From Actinomycetota bacterium (GTDB lineage Bacteria; Actinomycetota; Acidimicrobiia; Acidimicrobiales; Microtrichaceae), in contig SXMI01000248.1 in the NCBI GenBank assembly GCA_005777415.1, positions 1 through 14,978 of the forward strand: DNA of 14,978 bases. Direction: 5' to 3'. This document shows positions 1 through 7,385 of this stretch, piece by piece. A program made the translations under genes and the position numbers. Each line of letters opens with the position of its first letter. Position 1 is the first letter of the stretch. Below the pieces are notes generated by a model. It saw only the letters and a program-made list of their open reading frames with translations. It was not told the DNA's origin and did not search any database.

Positions 1-299
1 CCGCCGAGCCCGCCGGCCTGGTCGATGATGCGGAACCGGTCGATGCCGGCCTTGCGCAACTGGGCGCCGACCAGGATGCCGGCGATGCCGCCGCCCACGA
101 TGACCACGTCGGTGTCCTCGTGGACCGGGCTGCGCGCCTGGACCGGTGTGAAGGGGTCGGATCGGTACCGGGCGAACCGGTCGTCGTGGTCGAGGTCGCG
201 GATGTCGCTCCGACCGGGTACGAGTCGCTTGTCGCGCTCGGCGAGGTACTTGGTGCGCACCGATTCCGGGTCGTGCTCGGGGACCGGTCCCTGCTGCAC
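1..299 (-). CDS. Baeyer-Villiger-type FAD/NAD(P)H monooxygenase, N-terminal part only
   Basis: This is the first 99 codons of a flavoprotein that runs off the left edge. I translated it directly: it starts at a GTG preceded by AAGGA at good spacing. An N-terminal extension (KYLAERDKRL near residues 18-27, then RYRSDPFTP) leads into a Rossmann FAD-binding strand DVVIVGGGIAGILVGAQL and RIIDQAGGLGG. The extension plus GGGxxG arrangement is typical of class B monooxygenases of the cyclopentadecanone/cyclohexanone monooxygenase type, which insert oxygen next to a ketone to give an ester or lactone using NADPH and O2. The BVMO fingerprint FxGxxxHxxxW and the NADPH domain would lie outside the window, so other N-hydroxylating or FMO-like flavoproteins are not excluded. 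The gene follows amidohydrolase B by 29 bp on the same strand and is probably co-transcribed with it. Confidence 0.85.
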   Translation of the reverse strand, partial: MQQGPVPEHDPESVRTKYLAERDKRLVPGRSDIRDLDHDDRFARYRSDPFTPVQARSPVHEDTDVVIVGGGIAGILVGAQLRKAGIDRFRIIDQAGGLG

Positions 300-328
300 A
301 GGCGTTCCTTCGTCGTGGAGGTGGTGAG

Positions 329-1498
329 TCAGCGGGCCTTGACCAAGGGGATCCCGTAGAGCCGCTCCCAGTTGGCGCCGCAGATCTTGGCCTTCGACTC
401 CTCGGTGAGGTCGAGCTTGTCGAAGCTGTCCACGGCGTGCGGGTACTCGGAGTCGCCATGGGGGTAGTCGGTCGAGAACACCACGTTGTCGTCCCCGAAC
501 CAGTCGACGAACTGGGGGCCGGTGCGCTCCTCGGCCTCCATGCTGAGGAAGCACTGGCGCCGGAAGTAGTCCGACGGGTTCATGGACAGCTCGGCGCCGT
601 CGAACCAGCCGACCCACTCCTGGTGCTCGTCGAGGCGGTCGAGCAGCCACGGGGCCCAGGAGCAGTTGCCCTCCAGGAGCCCGACGCGCAGCTCCGGGAA
701 CCGCTCGAGCACGCCGCCGGCGCACATCGACGCCAGGGCGAACTGGATGCCGAGCGGCTGGTTGAAGGTGTGCCAGAGCGTCAGCTCGTCGAGGCCGTGG
801 CGGCCGAAGTCGGGAGTCAGCATGGTCTGGCCACCACCGTGGAACGTGAGGGCCACCCCGAGTCGCTGGACCTCGGCCCACAGGGGGTCGTAGGCGGGGT
901 GGTGCCACGGCCGCCGGTTGACGACGTTGGGGTTGACGAACACCGCCTTGAACCCGAGCTCCTCGACGCAGCGACGGGCCTCGAGGATCGAGCCCTCGAT
1001 GTCGTGGGGGGCGATCATCGCTGCGCCGAACATCCGGTCGGGCGACTCCTGCATGAAGTCGGACAACCAGTCGTTGTACGCCCGGGCGATGGCGGTGGCG
1101 AAGGCCGGCTCGAGCCCCTCCGGGCCGATGTGTTCGGTCGAGTCCATCCCGAGCACGAAGAGGCCACGGGACGGGAACAACACGGCCATGTCCAGCCCCT
1201 CGGCGTCCATGGCCCGGAGCTGCGACGCCGCGTCCCAGCCGCTGGCCTCGCCGTCGGCGTAGACCTCGTCGTGGGCGTCGCGCCAGCCGGTCTTGCGGCC
1301 GTCGATGTACTCGGGGCGGACCGCTCCGAGCTTCAGCAGCACGTTGTTCTTCACGCGGACCCGCATGTCGCGCTTGAGCTCGCTCAGGCCGACCGGCGCC
1401 GCATGGCGGTACTCGGGAGCGATGTAGCGCTGCCAGAGATCAGGTGGCTCCATGACGTGGAGGTCGCTGTCGGCGATGGGGTGGTCCTTCAGTGCCAT
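329..1498 (-). CDS. Amidohydrolase B, ACMSD/amidohydrolase-2 superfamily
   Basis: A 389-residue TIM-barrel metal-dependent hydrolase or decarboxylase of the amidohydrolase-2 group, which includes ACMSD and gamma-resorcylate decarboxylase. Visible site residues are the strand-1 motif DSDLHVMEPPD (D12, H14, E17), H220 in LTFHGGG, and D344 and H347 in FSTDYPH. The strand-1 motif has one His with a nearby Glu instead of the classical HxH, a variant also seen in metal-dependent decarboxylases of this group. I chose the ATG giving MALKDHP because AAGGGA lies 6 nt upstream; a 13-residue in-frame extension to 1537 has no such support. A 75-bp gap upstream contains a putative operator and -10 element, so the gene probably starts its own transcript, continuing into the monooxygenase. 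The substrate is unknown; hydrolysis of a lactone or C-N bond and decarboxylation are both possible. Confidence 0.88.
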   Translation of the reverse strand: MALKDHPIADSDLHVMEPPDLWQRYIAPEYRHAAPVGLSELKRDMRVRVKNNVLLKLGAVRPEYIDGRKTGWRDAHDEVYADGEASGWDAASQLRAMDAEGLDMAVLFPSRGLFVLGMDSTEHIGPEGLEPAFATAIARAYNDWLSDFMQESPDRMFGAAMIAPHDIEGSILEARRCVEELGFKAVFVNPNVVNRRPWHHPAYDPLWAEVQRLGVALTFHGGGQTMLTPDFGRHGLDELTLWHTFNQPLGIQFALASMCAGGVLERFPELRVGLLEGNCSWAPWLLDRLDEHQEWVGWFDGAELSMNPSDYFRRQCFLSMEAEERTGPQFVDWFGDDNVVFSTDYPHGDSEYPHAVDSFDKLDLTEESKAKICGANWERLYGIPLVKAR

Positions 1499-1558
1499 GA
1501 GCTGTCCCTTCCGCTGGTGGCGTTCCGCTGGCCTCACGCCGAGCGGCTCCGGATCTGG

Positions 1559-1577
1559 AATCTAACACGTCCGTCAG
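1559..1577 (-). promoter_or_regulatory. Putative operator CTAAC-N6-GTCAG and overlapping -10 ahead of amidohydrolase B
   Basis: The imperfect palindrome CTAAC-ACGTCC-GTCAG occupies 1562-1577 and matches, with the same 6-bp spacer, the site at 7400-7415. On the minus strand a TANNNT element, TAGATT at 1564-1559, overlaps the CTAAC arm; this would give a leader of about 50 nt before the ATG at 1498. No convincing -35 is seen. The other arm overlaps the stop codon of the upstream luciferase-like gene. Size and shape suit a TetR-family repressor; that assignment is inference. Confidence 0.5.
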
Positions 1578-2476
1578 TTTGCGGCGTCGTCGGATCCGGC
1601 GTCGGCCCCCCTCCGGTCGCGGCCCCCCGGATCGTGCAGTTCGGCGAGCGCCTCGAGGCACTCGACGTAGTGGGCGAGCGAGTGGTGGACGAATCGCGGC
1701 TGGGCGATGGTGACCCCGCAGCGGGCCGTCTGACCGAGGACTTCGACGGTGCGCTCGGGCTCGCCGAGCGGGTCGAGGACCCCGACGGTGGGGAGGACCA
1801 CGTCGAAGTCGGCGGGCAGCTCCGCCCGGTCGAGCCAGGTGCGCACCTGCTCGTCGGTGACCGCGAACGGGCTCCAGCCGTCGGCGAGGGCCGCCGCCCG
1901 ACGCAGCGAGCGCAGGGTGCGGCCTCCGACCCAGATCGGAACCCGCTCCTGCACGGCGACGGGGTCCACCACGAGCCCCTCGAAGCGCAGGTGTTCCCCC
2001 CGGAACGACGGCTCCCGCTCGGACAGGGCGATGCGGAGCGCCCGGAGCGCCTCGTCGGCGCGGGGCCCCCGGTCGTCGAAGGGCACGCCGAGCAGGTCGA
2101 ACTCCTCCCGGAGGCTCCCGACCCCGACACCGAGCACGAGTCGTCCCCCGCTGATGAGATCGAGCGTGCCGTAGCGCTTCGCGATGGCGAGGGGGTGGTG
2201 GTAGCCGAGCACGAGCACATGGGTGGCGAGCCGGATCCGGGTGGTGCGCGCCGCCAGGTAGCCGAGGGTGGGGAGCGGGTCCCAGTAGCGGGCCCCCCGC
2301 CGGTCGAGCTCGCCGGCGGGGATCCCGACGTGTTCGCTGCAGGTCAGGTGGTGGTAGCCGAGGCGGTCCGCCGCCACGGCGACCTCGGCGAGGTCGTCGA
2401 TCGTGGCGTCGCGTTCCCACTCGCCGTGGGTCCCGGGGTGGTAGGTCACCACGGGCGAGAGCACGCCGAGCTTCAC
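1574..2476 (-). CDS. Luciferase-like (LLM class) F420- or FMN-dependent oxidoreductase
   Basis: A 300-residue bacterial-luciferase-fold TIM barrel. It has the N-terminal strand VKLGVLSP, the conserved AADRLGYHHL...SEHV segment (residues 35-50), ISGGRLVLGVGVGS (108-121), typical of actinobacterial F420-dependent LLM enzymes, and the later RVPIWVGGRT cofactor-side strand. Such enzymes do hydride transfer with F420 or monooxygenation with FMNH2; the sequence alone does not decide. The GTG start is fixed by GGGAGG about 7 nt upstream and by a 4-bp GTGA overlap with the stop of the upstream gene, which implies translational coupling. An in-frame upstream extension to 2749 is only the antisense-frame opening of the neighbour. 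Length is near the usual ~290 residues for this subfamily. The partner gene just upstream may encode an accessory or substrate-handling protein. Confidence 0.88.
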   Translation of the reverse strand: MKLGVLSPVVTYHPGTHGEWERDATIDDLAEVAVAADRLGYHHLTCSEHVGIPAGELDRRGARYWDPLPTLGYLAARTTRIRLATHVLVLGYHHPLAIAKRYGTLDLISGGRLVLGVGVGSLREEFDLLGVPFDDRGPRADEALRALRIALSEREPSFRGEHLRFEGLVVDPVAVQERVPIWVGGRTLRSLRRAAALADGWSPFAVTDEQVRTWLDRAELPADFDVVLPTVGVLDPLGEPERTVEVLGQTARCGVTIAQPRFVHHSLAHYVECLEALAELHDPGGRDRRGADAGSDDAAN

Positions 2477-3198
2477 GGCCACACCTCCCACTCGACCATC
2501 GACCGGAGCGGCCCGGCGAACAGCGGCCGAACCGCGCCGGTGCTCCAGCGCTCCTCGAGGAGCCCCACCGCCCGGCCCGTCGTCGTCATCGGGTCCTCGT
2601 CGAGGTACACGACGGTGACGACGGCGTCGTCGCGGTCGATCCCGTCGGGGAGCTGCCACCGGTCGTGGCTGCGGTAGAGGCCGGCGCCCGCCACCCCGTC
2701 GACCTCGAGCAGCGCAGGCAGGTGCTCCCGGTGGAGCCACTGCAGCCACGGCCCGATGTCGTCGCCCGGTTCCTCGACCAGGAACAGCACGCCCCGGTGG
2801 GGACGGAAGGCGATGACCTCCGGGCTCACGAGCGCGCTCGGTGCGGCGTACCAGCGGAGGTGGGCCAGCATCCGCACCCCCAGCGAGGGGCGTCGTTCGG
2901 GGAAGCGGCCGAGGCCGTCGAGGCGGCGACCCAGCTGCATGAACTCGGTGAAGCTCGGTTCCACCGGGTCCGTCACGTAGTACTGCACCAGGTTGGCCGT
3001 GTCACCGAGCGGCCCGTCGCCGGCGATCCGCTCGGAGCGGAGCCCGTCGTCGGCGGTCCAGCGGTGCGCCAGGACCACCCCGGGGACCCCGTACTGCTCC
3101 GGCATGTGGTCCAGCAGGTGCCAGCGCAGGTAGCTGCCGTCGTCCCCGTCGGGTGCGGGGGGCGTCAGACTGAAGATGCCGGCGCGGACGGGCTGCAC
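2473..3198 (-). CDS. Conserved hypothetical protein, two tandem EthD/dimeric alpha-beta-barrel-like halves
   Basis: A 241-residue protein that I do not recognise as a named family member. It seems to be built from two similar halves. Residues ~5-115 contain YLRWHLLDHMPEQYGVPGV, and residues ~136-240 contain WLQWLHREHLPALLEVDGV; each is a W-x-x-x-H-(L/M)-P-x-x-x-x-V-x-G-V pattern as in EthD-like ferredoxin-fold (DABB) proteins. Each half ends in a beta-rich stretch (VQYYVTD; AVVTVVYLDEDP). DABB proteins act as small monooxygenases, isomerases, lactone-handling enzymes or binding partners. A fused tandem repeat would make an intramolecular version of the usual dimer. GTG start; GAGGA about 9-10 nt upstream; 13 bp after the CMD gene; 4-bp overlap with the following LLM gene. 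No signal peptide or membrane segment. Confidence 0.8.
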   Translation of the reverse strand: MQPVRAGIFSLTPPAPDGDDGSYLRWHLLDHMPEQYGVPGVVLAHRWTADDGLRSERIAGDGPLGDTANLVQYYVTDPVEPSFTEFMQLGRRLDGLGRFPERRPSLGVRMLAHLRWYAAPSALVSPEVIAFRPHRGVLFLVEEPGDDIGPWLQWLHREHLPALLEVDGVAGAGLYRSHDRWQLPDGIDRDDAVVTVVYLDEDPMTTTGRAVGLLEERWSTGAVRPLFAGPLRSMVEWEVWP

Positions 3199-3211
3199 GG
3201 AGCCGCCGTCC

Positions 3212-3604
3212 TCACTCGACGCCGAAGACGTCGGCCGCCACCTTGAGGGCCTCGTTCGCCGCCGGCACCCCGGCGTAGACCGCGGTCTGCATCAGCACCT
3301 CGACCAGCTCCTCCTCGGAGATCCCCAGGTTCACTGCGCCCCGGAGGTGGGCCCGCAGCTCGTCGGTCCGGCCGAGCGCAGCCAGCTGGGCGACGGTCAC
3401 GAGGCTCCGGTCACGGAGCTCGAGGCCCGGACGGTCCCAGAGCATCCCGAACGCGCTCGCCGCCACGTACCGGTAGAAGTCGGGCGCCAGCCGGGCCGCC
3501 GGGACCTGGCCGGTCGGACCCGTCGCCGTCTGGGGCCACAGCTGCGCCTGGATGGCCCGCCCGCGGGACAGGAGCTCGTCGTCGGGAGCCGGATTCTCGG
3601 GCAT
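3212..3604 (-). CDS. Carboxymuconolactone decarboxylase (PcaC-like) family protein
   Basis: A 130-residue all-helical CMD-family protein with the diagnostic core ELRDRSLVTVAQLAALGR (62-79), ELRAHLRGAVNLGISEEEL (82-100) and AVYAGVPAANEALKVA (108-123). His86 in the RAHL motif is conserved in PcaC-type decarboxylases. There is no cysteine at all, so it cannot be an AhpD-type CxxC peroxidase partner. PcaC removes CO2 from gamma-carboxymuconolactone, but the lack of other beta-ketoadipate genes here argues against protocatechuate; a decarboxylase or isomerase acting on a lactone or keto-acid intermediate of the local pathway is more likely. ATG start with GGAGG 8 nt upstream. It follows the thiolase-like gene by 51 bp and precedes the tandem EthD-like gene by 13 bp. 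Confidence 0.9.
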   Translation of the reverse strand: MPENPAPDDELLSRGRAIQAQLWPQTATGPTGQVPAARLAPDFYRYVAASAFGMLWDRPGLELRDRSLVTVAQLAALGRTDELRAHLRGAVNLGISEEELVEVLMQTAVYAGVPAANEALKVAADVFGVE

Positions 3605-3655
3605 CGGTGTCGCCTCCGGTGGTCGGGGGCCGCAGCGGCCCGGACGTCGGGTTGA

Positions 3656-4810
3656 TCAGTCGGCCTCGAAGAGGTTGACGGTACACACGCTGCCCCCGCC
3701 GACGAGGTGGGCGAGGGCCCGCCGGGCGCCGGTGACCTGCCGGGCGCCCGCCTCGCCGCGCAGCTGCGTCACGACCTCGTGCACCATGGCCAGGCCGGTC
3801 GGGCCGCCGGGGTGCCCCCGAGCGATGAGGCCACCGTCGGTGTTGAACGGGATCCGGCCGCCGAGCGCCGTGTCGTTCGCCTCGAGCAGCCGTTCCCCGT
3901 CACCGTCGGGACAGAAGCCCAGCAGCTCGTAGTACTCGAGCTCCTCGTTGGCGAACGCGTCGTGGCACAACGCCAGGTCCATGTCCTCGGGGCCGAGCCC
4001 CGCCTCCTCGTAGGCCTGTTGGGCGGTGGTGCGGCTCATGGTGGCCGGGCCGACCACCGGTCCGAGGAAGGTGTGTCCGGGGGAGTAGGCCTCGGACTGG
4101 AGGGCGGATGACACCGGCCGCACCACCCGCCGGTCGGGTTGGTGGCGTCGCACCCACTCGGTGCTCGCAATGATGGCGCAGGCGGCCCCGTCGTCGGCGG
4201 GGCAGGCCATCATCGCCGTGAGCGGTTCGGCGATCATCTGACTGGCCATCACCTCGTCGACGGTCACGGTGTGGTCCGGCTGCCGATGGCTCAAGGGGTT
4301 GAGGGCGCCGTGGTTCCAGTTCTTGGCGGCGATCGCGGCGAAGTGCTCGGGTCGGGTTCCGTGGTCGTGCATCCGCCGCTGCGCCCACAGGGCGAAGTAG
4401 GCGGCCGGCAGGATGGTCTGGTCCAGCTGGTCGCGCCCCGAGCCACGGCTCGGGGCGTTGCGGGCCATGTCCGTCATCTTGTCGAAGGCGATGGCCATGG
4501 CGACCTCGGCCCGACCGGAGGCCACCGCCCAGGCCGCCTCCCGGAAGGCGACGAGCCCGGTGGCCGAGGCGTTCTCGATGTGGGTCACGGGGAGTCCGGT
4601 GAGCCCGAGCTCCTTCATCGCCTTGACCCCGATCATCGCCGCCGGCTGGATGTAGCCGACGAAGGCCTCGTCGACGTCGGAGAGGTTGATGCCTGCGTCG
4701 TGCAGGGCGAGCAGGCCGGCGTCGCGGGCGAGCTGGGCGCCGCTGCGGTCGGGGTAGCGATCGAAACGGACCATGCCGGTGCCGGCGACCGCAGCGCCCT
4801 CGATCCTCAT
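3656..4810 (-). CDS. Thiolase-like lipid-transfer protein (SCP-x/Ltp type)
   Basis: A 384-residue thiolase-superfamily protein of the SCP-x/Ltp group. Evidence is the N-terminal half ending in HIENASATGLVAFREA (77-92), CHDAFANEELEYYELLG (282-298), GGLIARGHPGGPTGL (326-340) and AHLVGGGSVCTV (367-378). At the thiolase nucleophile position (Cys in the N-N-C-A-T-G pattern of SCP-x) it has Ser82, while His333 of GHP and Cys376 near the C-terminus remain. It therefore may not be a classical thiolase. Ltp proteins paired with DUF35 partners include steroid side-chain retro-aldolases (Ltp2 with ChsH2) and the BbsAB thiolase. The ATG overlaps the stop of the DUF35 gene in ATGA, supporting a two-subunit complex. 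The long frame extending upstream to 5929 is spurious. Confidence 0.9.
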   Translation of the reverse strand: MRIEGAAVAGTGMVRFDRYPDRSGAQLARDAGLLALHDAGINLSDVDEAFVGYIQPAAMIGVKAMKELGLTGLPVTHIENASATGLVAFREAAWAVASGRAEVAMAIAFDKMTDMARNAPSRGSGRDQLDQTILPAAYFALWAQRRMHDHGTRPEHFAAIAAKNWNHGALNPLSHRQPDHTVTVDEVMASQMIAEPLTAMMACPADDGAACAIIASTEWVRRHQPDRRVVRPVSSALQSEAYSPGHTFLGPVVGPATMSRTTAQQAYEEAGLGPEDMDLALCHDAFANEELEYYELLGFCPDGDGERLLEANDTALGGRIPFNTDGGLIARGHPGGPTGLAMVHEVVTQLRGEAGARQVTGARRALAHLVGGGSVCTVNLFEAD

Positions 4811-5250
4811 GCTCCGTCCTCCTGCTGGGTCCCCGGTGCTGCCAGCGGGGAGAACCGCATGATCACCACGTCGTTCCCGTCCTCGTCCGTGCGGAGCGTC
4901 TCGAGGTCCAGGATCATCTCCATCCCGATCTCGAAGTCGCCCGGTCCGCCCAGCAGGAGGGCCTGGATGCGCGGGCCCTCGGGAAGGTCGACCTGGCCGA
5001 CGCCGTAGGCGGAGACCTTCGCGTTCTTCTTCGCGAACAGCGGCACGTGCACGTAGGTCCAGGTCCACAGCCGGCCCGTCGGGCCCAGCACGACGTCGTC
5101 GCAGCCGTCGTGCAGGCAGCTGGCACAGACCTGACGCCGCGGGAAGAAGGTGGCCCCGCAGGCCGGGCACCTGCTCCCGAGCAGCCGCGGTGCGTCGGTG
5201 GGGTCCTCGGGCACGGTGAAGTAGCCCGGTTCGATCGGCACTCGTGTCAT
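4807..5250 (-). CDS. DUF35 zinc-ribbon/OB-fold acyl-CoA-associated protein, partner of the thiolase-like protein
   Basis: A 147-residue protein with an N-terminal rubredoxin-like zinc ribbon, Cys28-Pro-Ala-Cys31 and Cys42-Ala-Ser-Cys45 about ten residues apart, followed by an OB-fold (GRLWTWTYVHVPLF, VSAYGVGQVDLPEGPRIQALL, IGMEMILDLETL). This is the DUF35/OB_aCoA_assoc architecture. Family members bind Ltp- or thiolase-type proteins and help present acyl-CoA substrates; ChsH2-Ltp2, BbsA-BbsB and the archaeal acetoacetyl-CoA thiolase complexes are known cases. The ATG follows the stop of the HIBADH-like gene directly (TGAATG), with GGGGAGG inside the end of that gene as ribosome site, and its own stop overlaps the thiolase-like start. 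This arrangement strongly implies 1:1 co-expression. Both Cys pairs are intact. Confidence 0.92.
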   Translation of the reverse strand: MTRVPIEPGYFTVPEDPTDAPRLLGSRCPACGATFFPRRQVCASCLHDGCDDVVLGPTGRLWTWTYVHVPLFAKKNAKVSAYGVGQVDLPEGPRIQALLLGGPGDFEIGMEMILDLETLRTDEDGNDVVIMRFSPLAAPGTQQEDGA

Positions 5251-6171
5251 TCAGCCCTCCCCGGATTCCGGGTCCACAGGTCCCAGCAGCAGCGACGATC
5301 CGGCGCGTTCCTCGGCGGCCACGACCAGGTCGCTCCAGTCCCGATCGCCGAGTCCGCGGTCGACCGCGTCGGCCAGCACCGCCGCCAGGGCATCGGCGAT
5401 CGGTGCCGGGACGTCGCTCGACTCCGCCAGCTCGGCCATGAGTCGGGCGTCCTTGGCCGCCAGCGCCAGGGCGAACTGGGCCGGTCGGTCCCGTTGGTCC
5501 ATGCCGTCCACGACCCGGTCGATGAAGAAGTTCGACGCGCCGCCGGTGCGCACCACCTCGATGGCGCGGCGGAGGTCGATCCCGGCTGCGGCCGCCAGGG
5601 AGAGGCCCTCGAGGGAGCTCCAGGTGCTGGTGAAGGCCAGCAGGCTGTTGACGAGCTTCATGGTGGTGCCCGCTCCGACCGGGCCCAGGTGGAACGTGGC
5701 CCGGCCGAGTCGATCGAGGATCGGTTGCACCCGGGCGACCGCGGCCTCCTCGCCGCCCACCCTGAACACGAGCGAGCGTCCGCGGGCCCCCATCGCGCCC
5801 CCGGTCAACGGCGCCTCGACGAAGTGGTGACCGCCGGCGGCCAGTCGCTGGCCGAGACGGCGGTTGCCCTCGGGCAGGTTGGTGGAGAGGTCGACCAGCA
5901 TCGATCCCGCCGGTGCCGTCGTCGCCCACTCGGCGGCGACGGCGTCGACCACCTCGGGGGTGGGCAGGGAGGTGATGGTGATGTCGGTCGTGGCCGCCAA
6001 CTCCGGCACGGAGGAGGTGGGCCGCACTCCGGCGAAGGATTCGTAGCGGCTCGGATCGGCGTCGTGGATGGCGGGCTCGAGGCCGTCCTCGGCGAGGTTG
6101 GCGGCGATGGCGCCCCCGATGTTGCCGAGTCCCACCACCCCGACCGTGTCCGGTCCGGGGTCGGTGCTCAC
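5251..6171 (-). CDS. NAD(P)-dependent 3-hydroxyisobutyrate dehydrogenase-like oxidoreductase (beta-hydroxyacid dehydrogenase family)
   Basis: A 306-residue beta-hydroxyacid dehydrogenase. It has the Rossmann motif VGVVGLGNIGGAIAANL (10-26), the substrate-binding segment VEAPLTGGAMGARGRSLVF (118-136) equivalent to DAPVSGG of HIBADH, the catalytic Lys172 with Asn175 in GAGTTMKLVNS, and AAKDARLM (238-245). The usual Met of GLGxMG is Ile18. It likely oxidises a beta-hydroxy acid or reduces a semialdehyde or imine; imine reductases share this fold but normally lack the catalytic Lys, which is present here. The GTG start overlaps the amidohydrolase A stop in GTGA (6168-6171), so the much longer open frame reaching 6729 is not the gene. 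It is transcribed second in the operon. Confidence 0.9.
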   Translation of the reverse strand: MSTDPGPDTVGVVGLGNIGGAIAANLAEDGLEPAIHDADPSRYESFAGVRPTSSVPELAATTDITITSLPTPEVVDAVAAEWATTAPAGSMLVDLSTNLPEGNRRLGQRLAAGGHHFVEAPLTGGAMGARGRSLVFRVGGEEAAVARVQPILDRLGRATFHLGPVGAGTTMKLVNSLLAFTSTWSSLEGLSLAAAAGIDLRRAIEVVRTGGASNFFIDRVVDGMDQRDRPAQFALALAAKDARLMAELAESSDVPAPIADALAAVLADAVDRGLGDRDWSDLVVAAEERAGSSLLLGPVDPESGEG

Positions 6172-7379
6172 GCCGTCAGGCCGAGGAACTCGTGCACGTT
6201 GTCGTGCATGACCGCCTTGGTCTCGGCCTCGTCGAACTCGGGGATGTCCTTGACGAAGGCGCAGGGGTCGGCCAGCCCCTCGGTGTGGGGGAAGTCCGAA
6301 CCGAACATCAGTCGTTCGATGCCCACGGCGTCGCGCAGTCGGGGCATGTCGTCCTCGTAGTAGGGCGAGATCCAGACCTGGCGACGGAACTGCTCCACCG
6401 GGTGCTCCTTGAAGCCGAACGGCATCTTCCCGTAGGCGGATGACAGGTTGCGCAGGAGGTCCGGGACCCACATGGCGCCGTTCTCGATCGACGCGATGCG
6501 CAGCGCCGGGAACCGCTCCAGCAGGCCGTGGCAGACCATGGACGCCAGGGTGTCGGAGATGCCACGGTCGGCGAAGGCCACCAGGGGGAACGATGCGTGC
6601 TTGAACCCCTCGAAGCCGCCCCCGCCCTCGCCGGCCGACGTGGACCGCCAGAAGCGGCCGTAGTGGCTGACGCCGCTGAGCCCGGCGTGCAGGACCATCG
6701 GCACGCCCGCCTCGGCGATCAGGCCCCACACCCGGTCGAACCGGGGGTGGGCCGGGGAGACGTAGCCGTCCTCGCCGTCGGGCACCGGCCCGGGGATCGT
6801 CACCAGCACCCGCGCACCCGCTTCGATCACCCGGGCGACCTCGGCCTCGGCGAGCACCGGGTCGGCCAGGGTGATCATGGGGGCGGCGAACAGACGTCCG
6901 TCGCCCCGGTCGAAGCCCCAGTCCTCGTCGAGCCAGGTGTTGAACGCGCTGAACGCCGCGTGCAGCGCCGGGAGGTCACGACGGAGTGCCTCCTGCATGC
7001 CGACGCCCAGGGTCGGGAACAGGAGCGCCCCGGACAACCCCTGCTCGTCGAGCTGCCGGACCCGGGCCGCACGGTCCCGGTACTCGGGGTGCTCGCTGAT
7101 CGGGTCGAGCTCCCCGAACATGGTCTTGAGGTCGAGGCCCTCGGTGTTGCGTCCCCGGAAGTAGTCCTCGAGGCTGCCGGGCGCGGCGATCGGGTCGAAG
7201 GTGGGGTTCGGGATGAACTTGTTGATCTTGCCCCCGACGAGGAGTCGCTGCTTGCCCCCGACCTCGGCCCACTGCATGCACCGCTTGGCCATCTTCGGGT
7301 CGATGTGACGGGTGAAGGCGTCGGTGGCCTCGTAGTAGTGGTGGTCGGCATCGAACGGCTGGAAGTCGAGTTCGCTCAT
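6168..7379 (-). CDS. Amidohydrolase A, amidohydrolase-2 superfamily
   Basis: A 403-residue TIM-barrel hydrolase or decarboxylase, first gene of the minus-strand operon. The strand-1 motif is FDADHHYYEATDAF (D10, D12, H13/H14, E17); further ligand candidates are H231 in MVLHAGLSG, E299 in ASIENGAMWVPDLL, and D362 and H365 in MFGSDFPHTEG. The overall plan matches amidohydrolase B (residue 17 Glu, a GSDFPH/STDYPH terminal motif), so A and B are probably distant paralogues acting on related intermediates. ATG start with no Shine-Dalgarno sequence: the -10 element TAGGCT ends 6 nt before the ATG, as in leaderless mRNAs. Its stop overlaps the start of the HIBADH-like gene. The exact reaction is not deducible. 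Confidence 0.88.
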   Translation of the reverse strand: MSELDFQPFDADHHYYEATDAFTRHIDPKMAKRCMQWAEVGGKQRLLVGGKINKFIPNPTFDPIAAPGSLEDYFRGRNTEGLDLKTMFGELDPISEHPEYRDRAARVRQLDEQGLSGALLFPTLGVGMQEALRRDLPALHAAFSAFNTWLDEDWGFDRGDGRLFAAPMITLADPVLAEAEVARVIEAGARVLVTIPGPVPDGEDGYVSPAHPRFDRVWGLIAEAGVPMVLHAGLSGVSHYGRFWRSTSAGEGGGGFEGFKHASFPLVAFADRGISDTLASMVCHGLLERFPALRIASIENGAMWVPDLLRNLSSAYGKMPFGFKEHPVEQFRRQVWISPYYEDDMPRLRDAVGIERLMFGSDFPHTEGLADPCAFVKDIPEFDEAETKAVMHDNVHEFLGLTA

Positions 7380-7385
7380 GTGGAC

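Noticed and set aside
437..2677. Long plus-strand open frame of 746 codons
   Set aside because: It runs antisense to amidohydrolase B and the LLM gene, both with clear motifs, and reads through the intergenic operator. Its composition (Val, Glu, Gly, Arg rich, no domain) is that of a GC-rich shadow frame.
3212..3604. AhpD-like peroxidase role for the CMD-family protein
   Set aside because: The protein contains no cysteine, so the CxxC chemistry is impossible.
3627..3641. Inverted repeat GGGCCG-CAG-CGGCCC between the thiolase-like and CMD genes
   Set aside because: A 6-bp GC stem with no T-tract is common by chance at this GC content, and the gene order suggests read-through; not called as a terminator.
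4811..5929. Minus-strand extension of the thiolase-like frame
   Set aside because: It overlaps the DUF35 and HIBADH-like genes in another frame; the extra ~373 residues are Arg/Gly/Pro-rich without motifs, and ATGA coupling gives a good start at 4810.
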